From: Anaerosporobacter mobilis DSM 15930 | GTDB taxonomy: Bacteria > Bacillota > Clostridia > Lachnospirales > Lachnospiraceae | Assembly: GCF_900142955.1 (NCBI RefSeq) | Contig: NZ_FRCP01000017.1 | Coordinates: forward strand, 62,001-126,000 | Reading direction: 5' to 3' | DNA length: 64,000 nt | Part shown: positions 27,279 to 36,757 of the stretch, in pieces | Layout of the letters: each line of letters starts with the position of its first letter | How positions within the stretch are numbered: the first letter of the stretch is position 1 | The notes under the pieces: model-generated | What the model was told of the DNA's origin: nothing | Databases searched by the model: none | What the model saw: the letters and a program-made list of their open reading frames with translations, nothing else | Program-made: the position numbers and the translations under genes

Positions 27279-28880
27279 CTATATGGTACAATGTTCAATT
27301 ATCTTACTAAACAATGAGTAATTTCTTTTAAGAAAATCCAATATACCTTGTCCAATTATTTTATTCGCAAATCCATACACATGGTACAAATCTTTATAGA
27401 CATTATCAAAATCATCAAATAATCCTGTAAAATCAATTAACCAATCATATTGGTTCTTATCTAATCGATACTCCTGCATAAACTCTTTTACTTGCTTGTT
27501 AATATGAATAGAATGATAATATATTAATTTTTCTTTTTCTTGTAAACACAATTCTTTTTTAGTGTAGATAATCGGCTGCAAAAAACAGTAATAATCAATA
27601 CCTATAGATGTAGCCGCAGCGTGAAGCATTTTTGCCTGATCAATAAAATAACTATATTTACTTCCATAATACGGAATTCCAAAACACTTATTTTCTCTAT
27701 CAATATTACTAAACTCTATACTGTTATTTTCGATAACTGTGCTCATTTTACCTACCATACTCTGCCAACTCGAAATAAATTCCGTCTTTTCTTTGTGTTT
27801 TTCCGCAATATTTAAACAACCAGAATATGAAATTACCAGGTTAGGTTTTAAAACAGACACATCTCTAATAAACTTAACAAATTCTTGTGAAATATTGTAT
27901 CCAGCTGCGCCAGCATTCAATATCGATATCTGATTCGGGAAAATCTTATCTAATAATTTATATAAATAACACGGCCAACTTTCATCACCACTACCGCTTC
28001 CGGCATCGGTAGTTGAATTTCCCATCGCGATAATCTTATATTTTGCTTGTTTATAATCCCCATATTCTTTAAAACCCACTGCATATTCTGAAACTTTATA
28101 TCGAAAGCTATAACCAAGGTTAATATCCATAACAGTTTCTCTATTGTATGTTTCATGCATAGAATATTTTAGGAAATTCTTTACTTCATAGCCTTTTTTT
28201 ATAATCCGCTCATTAATTAAATTATCTATATTATCATAATACAATATTTCATATTGATTTTCTGCTCCTCCTAAGTTAATTATATCTTCAATATCATTAC
28301 AATATATACATGTTATATTTAAAAATTCAAAAAATTGTTTCATTATTTCCAGTTCACTTAGCGAACCTATTGCAGCAAATTTTTTACCTTCCAATATACT
28401 TTTAGTCATGTCAAACACAGAATTTTTACTAATCATTTTACCGTCAGATACAATTAATTTTTTTCGCCACTTTAAAGTATCCATAACAATTTCCATATTT
28501 GAATTCGAAAGTTCTTTTTCTAATATCCGATAATTTTCATCATTAATTATAACTTCATTTTCACCAAGAATGTACGGAATAATAATATCTTCCAGTTCTA
28601 TTACCTTCAAACTATTCTTTGTAATTAAATAATTATAAACACTTTTAGGGACTATTAGATGATCATCGTCAGTATTACAGACACAATACTCCTGTAACGT
28701 AATAACCTCCCTAAAAAAACACTTAATTCCATCGCTTTGATAATCCACTACAAATTTTTTAACTCTAATCCCTAGTTGTAAACAATAGAAAAATATCTCC
28801 AAACTCTCATAACCCAATCCAAAAATAGAAAACTCCTTACCATCAACATTTTTTCTATTAACTTCATATGAGAATTTCAT
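27279..28880 (-). CDS. SGNH-hydrolase-like protein with N-terminal Rossmann-like domain
   Basis: A 533-residue protein. The first 130 residues begin with FSIFGLGYESLEIFF, a glycine-rich strand-turn-helix. From about residue 288 an SGNH/GDSL domain follows: block I MGNSTTDAGSG with the nucleophile Ser near 290, block II NAGAAGYN, a block III-like SYSGCLN, and near the end DLYHVYGFAN, supplying the Asp and His. No signal peptide is seen. SGNH proteins in glycan loci remove or transfer acyl groups on sugars. It ends 38 bases before pseB. Confidence 0.65.
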   Translation of the reverse strand: MKFSYEVNRKNVDGKEFSIFGLGYESLEIFFYCLQLGIRVKKFVVDYQSDGIKCFFREVITLQEYCVCNTDDDHLIVPKSVYNYLITKNSLKVIELEDIIIPYILGENEVIINDENYRILEKELSNSNMEIVMDTLKWRKKLIVSDGKMISKNSVFDMTKSILEGKKFAAIGSLSELEIMKQFFEFLNITCIYCNDIEDIINLGGAENQYEILYYDNIDNLINERIIKKGYEVKNFLKYSMHETYNRETVMDINLGYSFRYKVSEYAVGFKEYGDYKQAKYKIIAMGNSTTDAGSGSGDESWPCYLYKLLDKIFPNQISILNAGAAGYNISQEFVKFIRDVSVLKPNLVISYSGCLNIAEKHKEKTEFISSWQSMVGKMSTVIENNSIEFSNIDRENKCFGIPYYGSKYSYFIDQAKMLHAAATSIGIDYYCFLQPIIYTKKELCLQEKEKLIYYHSIHINKQVKEFMQEYRLDKNQYDWLIDFTGLFDDFDNVYKDLYHVYGFANKIIGQGILDFLKRNYSLFSKIIEHCTI

Positions 28881-28903
28881 AATTCACCTCCATGTTATAA
28901 TAA

Positions 28904-30718
28904 TCATATCAAATGAATATTATACAATTTGTTTTCTGCAATTACATTTACCATATTATTAATTGTATTTTTATCACATTCTTTATCGAATTCGCCAGAT
29001 ATCCACTGCAGCTCCGACTCTTGAAATTTGGACTTATTACTTAATATTCCACTGCGTATTATATAAAACAATGCCAAAGCTTTTTCTCTTTCTTTGCATG
29101 TGTAATTCTTCATACGTAAAGCTCTCTCTATATTATCGAAATAATTACGCTTGGAATCAGAATTAATTACAAACTCTTCATTTTCATAAAAACAACTTGT
29201 ATGAAGTATTACAGGTTTATTCATTATTGCAGCTTCAATACCTATAGTAGATGAAAACGGTAAAATTACTTTACTGTTTTCAATAAGATTATATATATTC
29301 ACCATTTCATTCTTGCTCGAATAAATTATTCTTTCTCCATCTATGTATTGAGATAATAAATCTGCATAACTAGAATAATTAAGTTGTAATAAAGGCGGTG
29401 CTGCAGGACTTTCTCTTATTAGGACTTTCGCATTCGTATTTCTATAAAGATAATCTACAGTCTCAATTATCCACTCTTCAGGTGAAGAAAATATTTTATC
29501 TAAACCCAAAACCGCTCCATCGAACATTAAGTTTAACGGAATTAAGATATCATACTTTATATCACTATCGAACTCATTATACTTTACAAGTTGTTTAAAA
29601 CCTTCTATACCTTCATTTAGGATTTTTCTATTATTAAATAGTTCTTCTCCTAATCTGCTAAATTCAGATAATCTAAGATTATTTAAACTTAATTTATTCT
29701 TAAGATCATAATGCCAACAGGCTGGATAATCAGTTGACCAACAATCAGCATCATAACTAGGTACTCGTATGCCCAAAGAATGACCAAGGTATGTGTAATC
29801 CCAACCTCGATCTATCACTCCAAACCTAACAGCAATTGTCTGATATTCATTGTTTGTTAAAAAAGCTTTAATCGACATAACATGCTTTTTAATTTCTTTT
29901 CTTATTATCTGCTCTTTTTCTTTATCTATATGATTAATTGCACGTTTATATCCCACGTAAGCACAATAATGGTTTGCTGTATCACGCACATTTTTATTAA
30001 TTTCTTTATAGTCACTTTCTGTCAATTCCATACACGTTTCTTCTAAACAAACATAATTAACGCTCTTATAAATATTCTTAATATTATTCAAAGTTTCTTT
30101 TATTAGCTCTTTCATGAATTCAGTTAAACCTTCAAAATTATTTATATCGGAAAAATTTCCAACAAAATCCAAAATTAAATCAACGTTATAATTTTTCATT
30201 TTTAAGATTAAGTATAATGTTATCTGGAAAAACATTTTTTGCATCGTTAATTCACCAAAGACTACAATACCAATTTTATCGTAATTACCATGCTGTTTTT
30301 CTAATTTTTCTGGTTTTATCGTTTTTACAAAATTGATATAATCAAGTGATGTATTAATCGCCTTAGTATATAAGAAATATTTTTCAAAATCTGAATATAT
30401 ATTAACAAAATCAACGTCTTCTCTCAAACCATAGCCTTCAAGCTGTCTTTTTATCGATAATATATGTCTACTTACTATAACAACAAAAACATTATGCATT
30501 GATACAATTTCGTTTGGATTAATAATTACTACATCTTCTATCTTTTTTCCCCATTTTTTTTTATCATTATCTGCAAAATAATTAATTCTATAGTTAGTAG
30601 GTAAATTTTTTAATAGTATTTCTCCAGCTGTACCTGCACCAAAACAAACTATTGTTTTTTCTGTTCTTGGCATTGGTATTTTACTTACTATTGCATCAAC
30701 GTTTAATTCAACCTTCAT
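28904..30718 (-). CDS. Rossmann-like domain fused to a KpsC/KpsS-like GT-B transferase
   Basis: From the ATG at 30718 (AAAGGAGG four bases upstream) the protein has 604 residues. Residues about 20-100 form a nucleotide-binding-like domain (TIVCFGAGTAGEILL, then YFADNDKKKWG). The C-terminal part has KVLIRESPAAPP and, near 520-540, SKVILPFSSTIGIEAAIMNKPVI, which resembles capsule KpsC/KpsS and glycerophosphotransferase-type GT-B enzymes. The middle is not recognised. KpsC/S enzymes transfer the nonulosonate-like sugar Kdo, so transfer of a CMP-nonulosonate is a tempting reading, but this is inference. Confidence 0.5.
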   Translation of the reverse strand: MKVELNVDAIVSKIPMPRTEKTIVCFGAGTAGEILLKNLPTNYRINYFADNDKKKWGKKIEDVVIINPNEIVSMHNVFVVIVSRHILSIKRQLEGYGLREDVDFVNIYSDFEKYFLYTKAINTSLDYINFVKTIKPEKLEKQHGNYDKIGIVVFGELTMQKMFFQITLYLILKMKNYNVDLILDFVGNFSDINNFEGLTEFMKELIKETLNNIKNIYKSVNYVCLEETCMELTESDYKEINKNVRDTANHYCAYVGYKRAINHIDKEKEQIIRKEIKKHVMSIKAFLTNNEYQTIAVRFGVIDRGWDYTYLGHSLGIRVPSYDADCWSTDYPACWHYDLKNKLSLNNLRLSEFSRLGEELFNNRKILNEGIEGFKQLVKYNEFDSDIKYDILIPLNLMFDGAVLGLDKIFSSPEEWIIETVDYLYRNTNAKVLIRESPAAPPLLQLNYSSYADLLSQYIDGERIIYSSKNEMVNIYNLIENSKVILPFSSTIGIEAAIMNKPVILHTSCFYENEEFVINSDSKRNYFDNIERALRMKNYTCKEREKALALFYIIRSGILSNKSKFQESELQWISGEFDKECDKNTINNMVNVIAENKLYNIHLI

Positions 30719-30821
30719 ATAACCTCCTTTATAAAATACAATCACTTACTTTTTTCTATCAGTTCATACTATTAAAAATAAACCTTCAAAAAATATATAA
30801 AGATATTTTAATTTAGTATTT

Positions 30822-31562
30822 TCAGACTCTTAAATTACGTTCAATTGTAATATTATAGTTCACACTATATCCACGATACTGTAATATTCGCTCATAATCT
30901 TCAATAAAATCTACTTCAGCCCAAAACCTTCCTATAACATCACGAACATATATTTCCTTTTCACCTACATAAGAGTACAAAACATCTTCCCACCACATAA
31001 AATGTTTATTCGATCTAATTAATTCTTCTAAGCGCTTATGAAAACAAGGTAAAAACTCTTTATTAATTTTTGCAACACCTACATATTCTCCTGATATATC
31101 TTCTCCCTCAAGTTCTTTTCCAAACTTGATTAATTGATTATCCTCATAATAGAATTTATAATCTGCTTCTTCCTTTCTCGTACTATCAGAAAATAATATC
31201 GGACTTTTATCTTCCAAAAAAATCGCATCTAAAAGTTTTGGCTCTAAAAATACATCTGCGTTTAACAAAAGTATATCATCATCAATAAAATCTTTAGCAA
31301 ACCATGTAGACGCAATACTATTTGTAACATCATAAAAATAATTATAGTAAAACTTAATAGGGTATTCTTTTAATAACTCTTCTAATATTTCAGCACGGTA
31401 ACCAAGTACCATTGCAATTTCAGTTACTCCTCTTTTTTGTAATTCTTCTATAGTATATTCTATTAGCTTGATTCCACCAATGTCGACAGTACACTTAGGT
31501 TTTCCTTCAATATACCTACTAATTCTTGTTCCTCTACCAGCTGCCATAATTAACGCTTTCAT
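30822..31562 (-). CDS. LicC-like sugar/choline-phosphate nucleotidyltransferase
   Basis: The 246-residue protein begins with MAAGRGTRISRYIEGKPKC, the NTP-transferase signature, and has LLLNADVFLEP with the metal-binding Asp. Length and N-terminus resemble LicC and similar CTP:phospho-alcohol cytidylyltransferases more than hexose-1-phosphate enzymes. Linked genes for a methyltransferase, a PhnW-like aminotransferase and a CDP-glycerol-phosphotransferase-like protein suggest that it activates a phosphorylated or phosphonate amino compound as a CDP or CMP derivative. Confidence 0.7.
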   Translation of the reverse strand: MKALIMAAGRGTRISRYIEGKPKCTVDIGGIKLIEYTIEELQKRGVTEIAMVLGYRAEILEELLKEYPIKFYYNYFYDVTNSIASTWFAKDFIDDDILLLNADVFLEPKLLDAIFLEDKSPILFSDSTRKEEADYKFYYEDNQLIKFGKELEGEDISGEYVGVAKINKEFLPCFHKRLEELIRSNKHFMWWEDVLYSYVGEKEIYVRDVIGRFWAEVDFIEDYERILQYRGYSVNYNITIERNLRV

Positions 31563-31579
31563 AAATTACCCTCCCTCTA

Positions 31580-32326
31580 CTAACGTCTTATTACAAAATA
31601 GTAGTCTAAGGTTTCTCTTCGATTTTTCAAAGTTTCTTCAAACAAAGCACCTTCGTTAACAATTTCAAAACCATCTTCCCCAAATATTGTTTCAATTAAT
31701 CTTCTATATTCACTTATACTACGATAAATTGCAGTATAATTTTGTGTTAGACTTTCCGAATAGATTTGGTTTAACGTGAGTCGTTCATCTAAGGCCATAC
31801 TCTCCTTTATGTAAATCTCACAAGATTCCTTACACAAAGCTGCAACATCTACTAGCCCTTTTTTTAAATCAGAGTCATTTAAATACATCATAACACCGTT
31901 TATAAATATCTTATCAAATTTAGTATTTTCTTCTTCCTTACTTAAGCAAGATAAAATCTCTTGAAAAGATCCATGAATTAATTTCTTATTGTTATATGAC
32001 TCCAAATTCTTCTTCGCTATATTAAGTAAATTTTTACTATAATCAATACCAATGTAGCGAACCCCTCTTTCTAATATAAACTCTCCCCATCTACCAATTC
32101 CACATCCAATATCTAGTAACATCTCCTCCTTATTCCATGTTAGAAGATTACTTATTTTTTGTTTTTCCTGTGAGTCACGTAGTATCGCTAACTCAGGATT
32201 TTCATCTTGAAATAGTACATAGTTATACTTATGTTTCAACTCTTTACCATTCCCTCTATGTTCAAAAAACTCTAAAGTATTTTCATAGCTTATATCTATT
32301 TTATTTCCAGAAACTCTATTCTCCAT
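31580..32326 (-). CDS. Class I SAM-dependent methyltransferase
   Basis: A 248-residue protein with the SAM-binding motif LLDIGCGIGRWGEFI (around 70-84), GIDYSKNLLNIAKKN and FINGVMMYL. It lies 17 bases from the nucleotidyltransferase and 8 from the PhnW-like gene. N- or O-methylation of the compound activated by the cassette is the likely role. Confidence 0.75.
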   Translation of the reverse strand: MENRVSGNKIDISYENTLEFFEHRGNGKELKHKYNYVLFQDENPELAILRDSQEKQKISNLLTWNKEEMLLDIGCGIGRWGEFILERGVRYIGIDYSKNLLNIAKKNLESYNNKKLIHGSFQEILSCLSKEEENTKFDKIFINGVMMYLNDSDLKKGLVDVAALCKESCEIYIKESMALDERLTLNQIYSESLTQNYTAIYRSISEYRRLIETIFGEDGFEIVNEGALFEETLKNRRETLDYYFVIRR

Positions 32327-32334
32327 AACTTCAC

Positions 32335-33429
32335 CTACAATATGTTTTTATTTTTCATATCTATTAATGCTTGTATTAGTTTATCATTATCTTCAATACT
32401 TATATTTCCTATATGTCCAACTCTAAAAAGAGAATCTTTTAACTCTCCCCCATTAGGACATACCCATATACCATACTCGGTTTCTAATCTATTAAAGATG
32501 TCGTTTGCTCCCAGTTTACCTAGTGGTCTTAGAGGTGTTACAGCATTAGAAAGGCTATCTGATGGAATTTCAAAAGGTAACAATTTAATTTTTTTTCTAA
32601 AATCCTCTGCTACTTTTCTTACAGTACATATTTGCTTTTCTATACCTTTATGACGCAAATCTAATAGACGTTTGTTCATTTGTATTAGGGTACCCACTGC
32701 TGGTGTAAATGGTGTTTGTCCTCTTTCGCCATTTATTAAATATTCTTTTAAATCAAAATATAAAGATTGTACTTTATTTTTATTAATTCTATCAACTGCA
32801 TCAACATTCATAACGATGATAGCTATTCCTGGTGGCAAGGCTAAAGCTTTTTGACTAGCTGTTATTAATAGATTAATTCCCCATTCCTCCATTTTAATTT
32901 CATCAGCTAAAAACGAACTAATGGCATCCACTAATAAAAAGCAGTTATTTCTTTTACAAAACTCACTCACTAAAGGCATATCATACAAGACTCCTGTTGA
33001 GGTCTCATGCATATTTATTATAAACCCAGTATATCCTTTGCTTTCGTAAGGTTCTAAATGAGTCGTTTTTAGACTTTCACCATATCTGAGTCTTATTTCC
33101 GTGTAAGATATATTGTGTATATCACAAAGCTTAACAAATCTCTCACCAAACCCTCCGCCGTTTACGACCAATACTTTATCGTTCCTAGTAAAGGAATTCA
33201 TCAATGCTGCTTCCATTGCTGATGTTCCAGAACCTGTCAGAAATATCACTCGACCATTCTCATTACATCTTAATAGTAATTTCATACACTTTTCATTTTC
33301 TTTCATTAGTTCTGAGAACTCTTGTGTTCTAAAATAAGGTATATTATTCGATCCTATCTTTTTTATATCAGGATCCATCATAACTGGTCCTACTGTAAAA
33401 TTTAATTTGTTATACGAAGAATATTTCAT
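32335..33429 (-). CDS. Class V aminotransferase, 2-aminoethylphosphonate-pyruvate transaminase (PhnW)-like
   Basis: The 364-residue protein has NFTVGPVMM near the start, FLTGSGTSAMEA for the PLP phosphate, VDAISSFLADEI with the ring-binding Asp, and TASQKALALPPG with the internal-aldimine Lys near 190. This is the PhnW/serine-pyruvate transaminase group. No PEP mutase or phosphonopyruvate decarboxylase is in the window, so a phosphonate substrate is not shown; an amino-aldehyde or hydroxy-amino acid is an alternative. It starts three bases after the gene at 33433. Confidence 0.68.
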   Translation of the reverse strand: MKYSSYNKLNFTVGPVMMDPDIKKIGSNNIPYFRTQEFSELMKENEKCMKLLLRCNENGRVIFLTGSGTSAMEAALMNSFTRNDKVLVVNGGGFGERFVKLCDIHNISYTEIRLRYGESLKTTHLEPYESKGYTGFIINMHETSTGVLYDMPLVSEFCKRNNCFLLVDAISSFLADEIKMEEWGINLLITASQKALALPPGIAIIVMNVDAVDRINKNKVQSLYFDLKEYLINGERGQTPFTPAVGTLIQMNKRLLDLRHKGIEKQICTVRKVAEDFRKKIKLLPFEIPSDSLSNAVTPLRPLGKLGANDIFNRLETEYGIWVCPNGGELKDSLFRVGHIGNISIEDNDKLIQALIDMKNKNIL

Positions 33430-33432
33430 ATA

Positions 33433-35256
33433 TTACACTTCCTTTGCTTTTTCCCAAAAATCAGGAAAAGACGTATCATAATTATTCTCAATATATTCAG
33501 CAATTTCTTTTCCCTCTCTTGTTGTAATAATATTTTCTTCAAGATTATCCAATCTATAGACCTCTTTTTTTCCTGTCCCCGTTACTATATAAATCTTTGT
33601 TTTTGTACAGAAACAACTAATTCCCTCGATATAATCCATATATCCTTTTTCTTTTGCTAAATCTCGTAGTTTCTTATTCTGAACATAATAATATTGATAC
33701 TGAACAACTTCCCTATTAGGAATTACTATTCTATTGCTTTCTACTACCTCTTTCATTATTTTATTAAAATCAAGCATACTTATCAAGTTATTATAAACTC
33801 CTGCTTTAACCTTATTACTACTAATGAAAAATGTAACATGACTAACTCGATCCGGTTCCTTATAATACATATAAAAAGGTACCGATTTTGATTCATCATA
33901 TACAGGTTGAGAATGATCTGCAAAAAATACTGTTAACATATCATCACAAAAGAATTTTTTATAAAATTGAAATACATTTCTTATATAATTTTGACAATCT
34001 TCATATTGATCAAGTATAAAATCATCCATTTTTTCCAATCCCACATCAGAAAATTGTTTTATTATAGGCGGTTTTCGCATAAAACCACTTAACATTGGAA
34101 AATGTAACTCCCATGGATAATACAGAAAATTAAAGGTAGGTACTTTACTATCTGCCATGTCACATATAACAGCCCATAATTTTTCACACATATGTAAATG
34201 CTCTACACTTTTTATTTTATCAGAAGGACGCATAATTAAATAATCTTTAGCTACATAAAAAGATATTGGATATTTTTTCTTGCAAATTGTTGACAGCAAA
34301 TCAAACTCATCAAAGTCAAACATAAAGTTATTATTTTCATATACATTTTCTTGAAAAGATAGTTTTTGTTTAATCGTACCAATCATACTTTCATATGTAG
34401 CAGGCCCCGTAGAATAAGCATGTGTAAAAATAGCTGCTTTTTCCTGATATTCCTCAAACATATTAAGCTTTATATTACCTTCATGATCTGTTTTATAAAC
34501 GTCAATTGCTCTCAATGAGTCTATTAAATGTATAATAATATCATCTTTTCTTTTCGATGTTATGTTCTTAAGATTATTCAATAAATCCTTAATCTCTTCA
34601 ATCATGTTCTTTACATTCTTACGATCATTAAATTCTTGATTTATATATATATCAGCAAAGTAAAAAGCATAATAAAAATCTCTTATCTTTAAATATTGAG
34701 CAATTAATTCATGTAAAGAGGCTTTTTTTTCTACTTTATCTGCTGTATTCTCATAGTTATTCTTCAGTCGATATAGCTCAGTATATACATTATGTTCACT
34801 AAAAAAATTGTAATCAACTACAAAACCAGCTTCTTTTAATTCACCATAGATATCAATATATTCACATTTAGGGGCTACTTTTTTCAAATTATCTTTAATT
34901 GAATCAGCGCTTCCTTTTGTTGCAATAATTACGATTTCAATATTTTTATCAATAACCTCTTCTGGTGCAATTATTGGATATCCTAAAAAAACATCTCCCT
35001 GAAAGTTAACATCCGAATCTATTAGATACTCTAACTTAGGTAAATTCAAAATATACTTATTAATAATAACCGCACAATGGCTATTTACAGCATTCTTTTT
35101 ACCTACTCCCCATATTGCAGTTTTTTTGTTCGCACATCTTCTACTTAATAAATCTAAAATAAAATTATGAATCATTTTGCTATCACTAATTGCTCTCGCT
35201 TGAAAATTGTACCTTTTAATTATGTCCTCTAATTTTTCATTAAAGTTCCAACTCAT
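33433..35256 (-). CDS. Rossmann-like domain fused to a probable alkaline-phosphatase-superfamily domain
   Basis: A 607-residue protein from the ATG at 35256 (AGAGGTG six bases upstream). Residues about 45-140 have KTAIWGVGKKNAV, YLIDSDVNFQG and PIIAPEEVID, a nucleotide- or sugar-binding Rossmann-like domain. The C-terminal two thirds carry features of the sulfatase/phosphoethanolamine-transferase fold: AYSTGPATYESM as a candidate nucleophile site, YPWELHFPML, and VFFADHSQPVYDE as an Asp-His metal pair. No membrane segments are present, unlike EptA or LtaS. It may transfer or hydrolyse a phosphate ester on a sugar. The catalytic call is tentative. Confidence 0.5.
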   Translation of the reverse strand: MSWNFNEKLEDIIKRYNFQARAISDSKMIHNFILDLLSRRCANKKTAIWGVGKKNAVNSHCAVIINKYILNLPKLEYLIDSDVNFQGDVFLGYPIIAPEEVIDKNIEIVIIATKGSADSIKDNLKKVAPKCEYIDIYGELKEAGFVVDYNFFSEHNVYTELYRLKNNYENTADKVEKKASLHELIAQYLKIRDFYYAFYFADIYINQEFNDRKNVKNMIEEIKDLLNNLKNITSKRKDDIIIHLIDSLRAIDVYKTDHEGNIKLNMFEEYQEKAAIFTHAYSTGPATYESMIGTIKQKLSFQENVYENNNFMFDFDEFDLLSTICKKKYPISFYVAKDYLIMRPSDKIKSVEHLHMCEKLWAVICDMADSKVPTFNFLYYPWELHFPMLSGFMRKPPIIKQFSDVGLEKMDDFILDQYEDCQNYIRNVFQFYKKFFCDDMLTVFFADHSQPVYDESKSVPFYMYYKEPDRVSHVTFFISSNKVKAGVYNNLISMLDFNKIMKEVVESNRIVIPNREVVQYQYYYVQNKKLRDLAKEKGYMDYIEGISCFCTKTKIYIVTGTGKKEVYRLDNLEENIITTREGKEIAEYIENNYDTSFPDFWEKAKEV

Positions 35257-35287
35257 ATAGTTCACCTCTGTTTATCAATCAATATTC

Positions 35288-36505
35288 TTAAATCCTTATA
35301 ATTTTACATATTTCACCATATAGCTTTTCTGACCATAAACCATCTTCTTCAATAAACATTTTTTTCTTAAGTAAGTTACGTTCACCCTGTTCTTTATTAC
35401 ACTCGGATTCATTCTTTATATTTTCTAATGCTTGTTTCAACTCAAGCCAATTAGAAACCTTTTTCCCAGGTGTAACTTCATTATAATTAAAATACATTTC
35501 TCTTGAATTACTTAAATATTCTTTCATGTCATAATTAAAAAATATTAATGGTCTATTTAATAATAAATAATCAAAGTAAATTGAAGAGTAATCTGTTATA
35601 AGAACATCTGCATAGGGTAAAAATACATAAGGATCCAAACTTGATTCTATTACACAGATATTTTTACATTCTAAGTTAATAAACTCTTTTTCAAGTTTAG
35701 ATTTTGGGTGTAGTTTTATCAATAGTAAGACATTTTCTAATTTTAGATATTCTTTTAAATCTATCATATCCATCTTATCAAAAAATTTAATTTCACTATC
35801 TCGAAAAGTTGGCATGTATAACAAAGTTTTACTGAATGATCTAGATTCTATAGTATTCAAGTATTTTTTTTCATCAAAGTCCAGTATGTTCTCAATTTGA
35901 TTGGAATTTATAATATCATTTCTTGGATATCCTATAGGTAACACATGATTTGTTCTAAACGCAGATGCAAAAATATTTCTTAATTCCTCAGAAGTAGTTA
36001 ATACATAATCAGATGGTTTTTCATCTGACAACCTCCTCAAGCGATATTTAAACTTATTCCACACATTATCTGGATGTCGAACTTTATCATGTACATTATC
36101 CATTTGAATTTTTTTTAGCGGAATTCCATGCCACATATTAATTTTTATAGCTCCGCCTGACAGCCAAAAACTAATATCTTTTGAATAATTATCGTACAAG
36201 TAAACTTTTGCTCTCAAGCAATACCATATGCCTTTAATATTTCTCGCATAATATGCTTCATATCCATTCTCATTTAAAAAATTAATTACTTTCTTGTTTT
36301 TACTAATCCAAATTGCTTTCACATTCTCATTCTGGAATTGATTAAGATACAAATAAAAATACCTAGGATTATCTGCAAACCTTCTTCCAAATGTACTTCC
36401 TAATAGCCATATATCTTTTTTTCTAGGAATAAGAAATGAAAGACCATATATAGGTAATAAAAATACCTGTGACCAATATTTAATGTTATTAATAATGTTT
36501 TTCAT
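35288..36505 (-). CDS. CDP-glycerol glycerophosphotransferase-like protein (TagB/TagF family)
   Basis: From the ATG at 36505 (GAGG eight bases upstream) there are 405 residues. INMWHGIPLKKIQMD, PIGYPRND and, near the C-terminus, VLITDYSSIYFDYLLLNRPLIFF are the CDP-alcohol phosphotransferase motifs, with the two essential His/Asp regions. It should transfer a phospho-alcohol group from a CDP-activated donor. C. difficile type A flagellin, which carries a phosphodiester-linked N-methyl amino acid, has a related gene in its modification locus, so a flagellin decoration is plausible. The nucleotidyltransferase at 30822 could make the donor. Confidence 0.8.
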   Translation of the reverse strand: MKNIINNIKYWSQVFLLPIYGLSFLIPRKKDIWLLGSTFGRRFADNPRYFYLYLNQFQNENVKAIWISKNKKVINFLNENGYEAYYARNIKGIWYCLRAKVYLYDNYSKDISFWLSGGAIKINMWHGIPLKKIQMDNVHDKVRHPDNVWNKFKYRLRRLSDEKPSDYVLTTSEELRNIFASAFRTNHVLPIGYPRNDIINSNQIENILDFDEKKYLNTIESRSFSKTLLYMPTFRDSEIKFFDKMDMIDLKEYLKLENVLLLIKLHPKSKLEKEFINLECKNICVIESSLDPYVFLPYADVLITDYSSIYFDYLLLNRPLIFFNYDMKEYLSNSREMYFNYNEVTPGKKVSNWLELKQALENIKNESECNKEQGERNLLKKKMFIEEDGLWSEKLYGEICKIIRI

Positions 36506-36527
36506 ACATAATACCTCAAAAATGGAC

Positions 36528-36568
36528 AAAAAGTGCCAGGAGATGCTACTAACATAACCTCCTGACAC
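36528..36568 (-). terminator. Terminator or attenuator in the leader of the phosphotransferase gene
   Basis: GTGTCAGGAG (36568-36559) pairs with CTCCTGGCAC (36542-36533), with one G-U pair and a 16-base loop, and is followed on the minus strand by TTTTT (36532-36528). It lies after the promoter at 36596-36623 and before the SD of the gene starting at 36505, so readthrough may be regulated. It could also just end the upstream transcript. Confidence 0.6.
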
Positions 36569-36595
36569 AATTAAATCTTAATATAACTTAATTAT

Positions 36596-36623
36596 ATTAT
36601 AACTCGTCCATGATATGTAGCAA
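36596..36623 (-). promoter_or_regulatory. Sigma-A-type promoter before the phosphotransferase gene
   Basis: On the minus strand TTGCTA (36623-36618), a 16-base spacer and TATAAT (36601-36596). Transcription would begin about 85 bases before the ATG at 36505, with the hairpin at 36533-36568 in the leader. No other clear promoter is seen down to pseG, so this may drive a transcript of about 22 kb. Confidence 0.5.
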
Positions 36624-36757
36624 CCTCATCCTTGAAAATTTTACATTACATATCTATTATCGACAGTTTATACTTATTTCTTAACCCTTACATCTTGATT
36701 AGAGATTAAATACATTTCCAAAATAACATTTATAACCAGCTTAAATCATGTGATATA

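Noticed and set aside
27241..27291. Upstream extension of pseB
   Set aside because: The strong GGAGG is placed for the ATG at 27240, and the extension would overlap the end of the SGNH gene.
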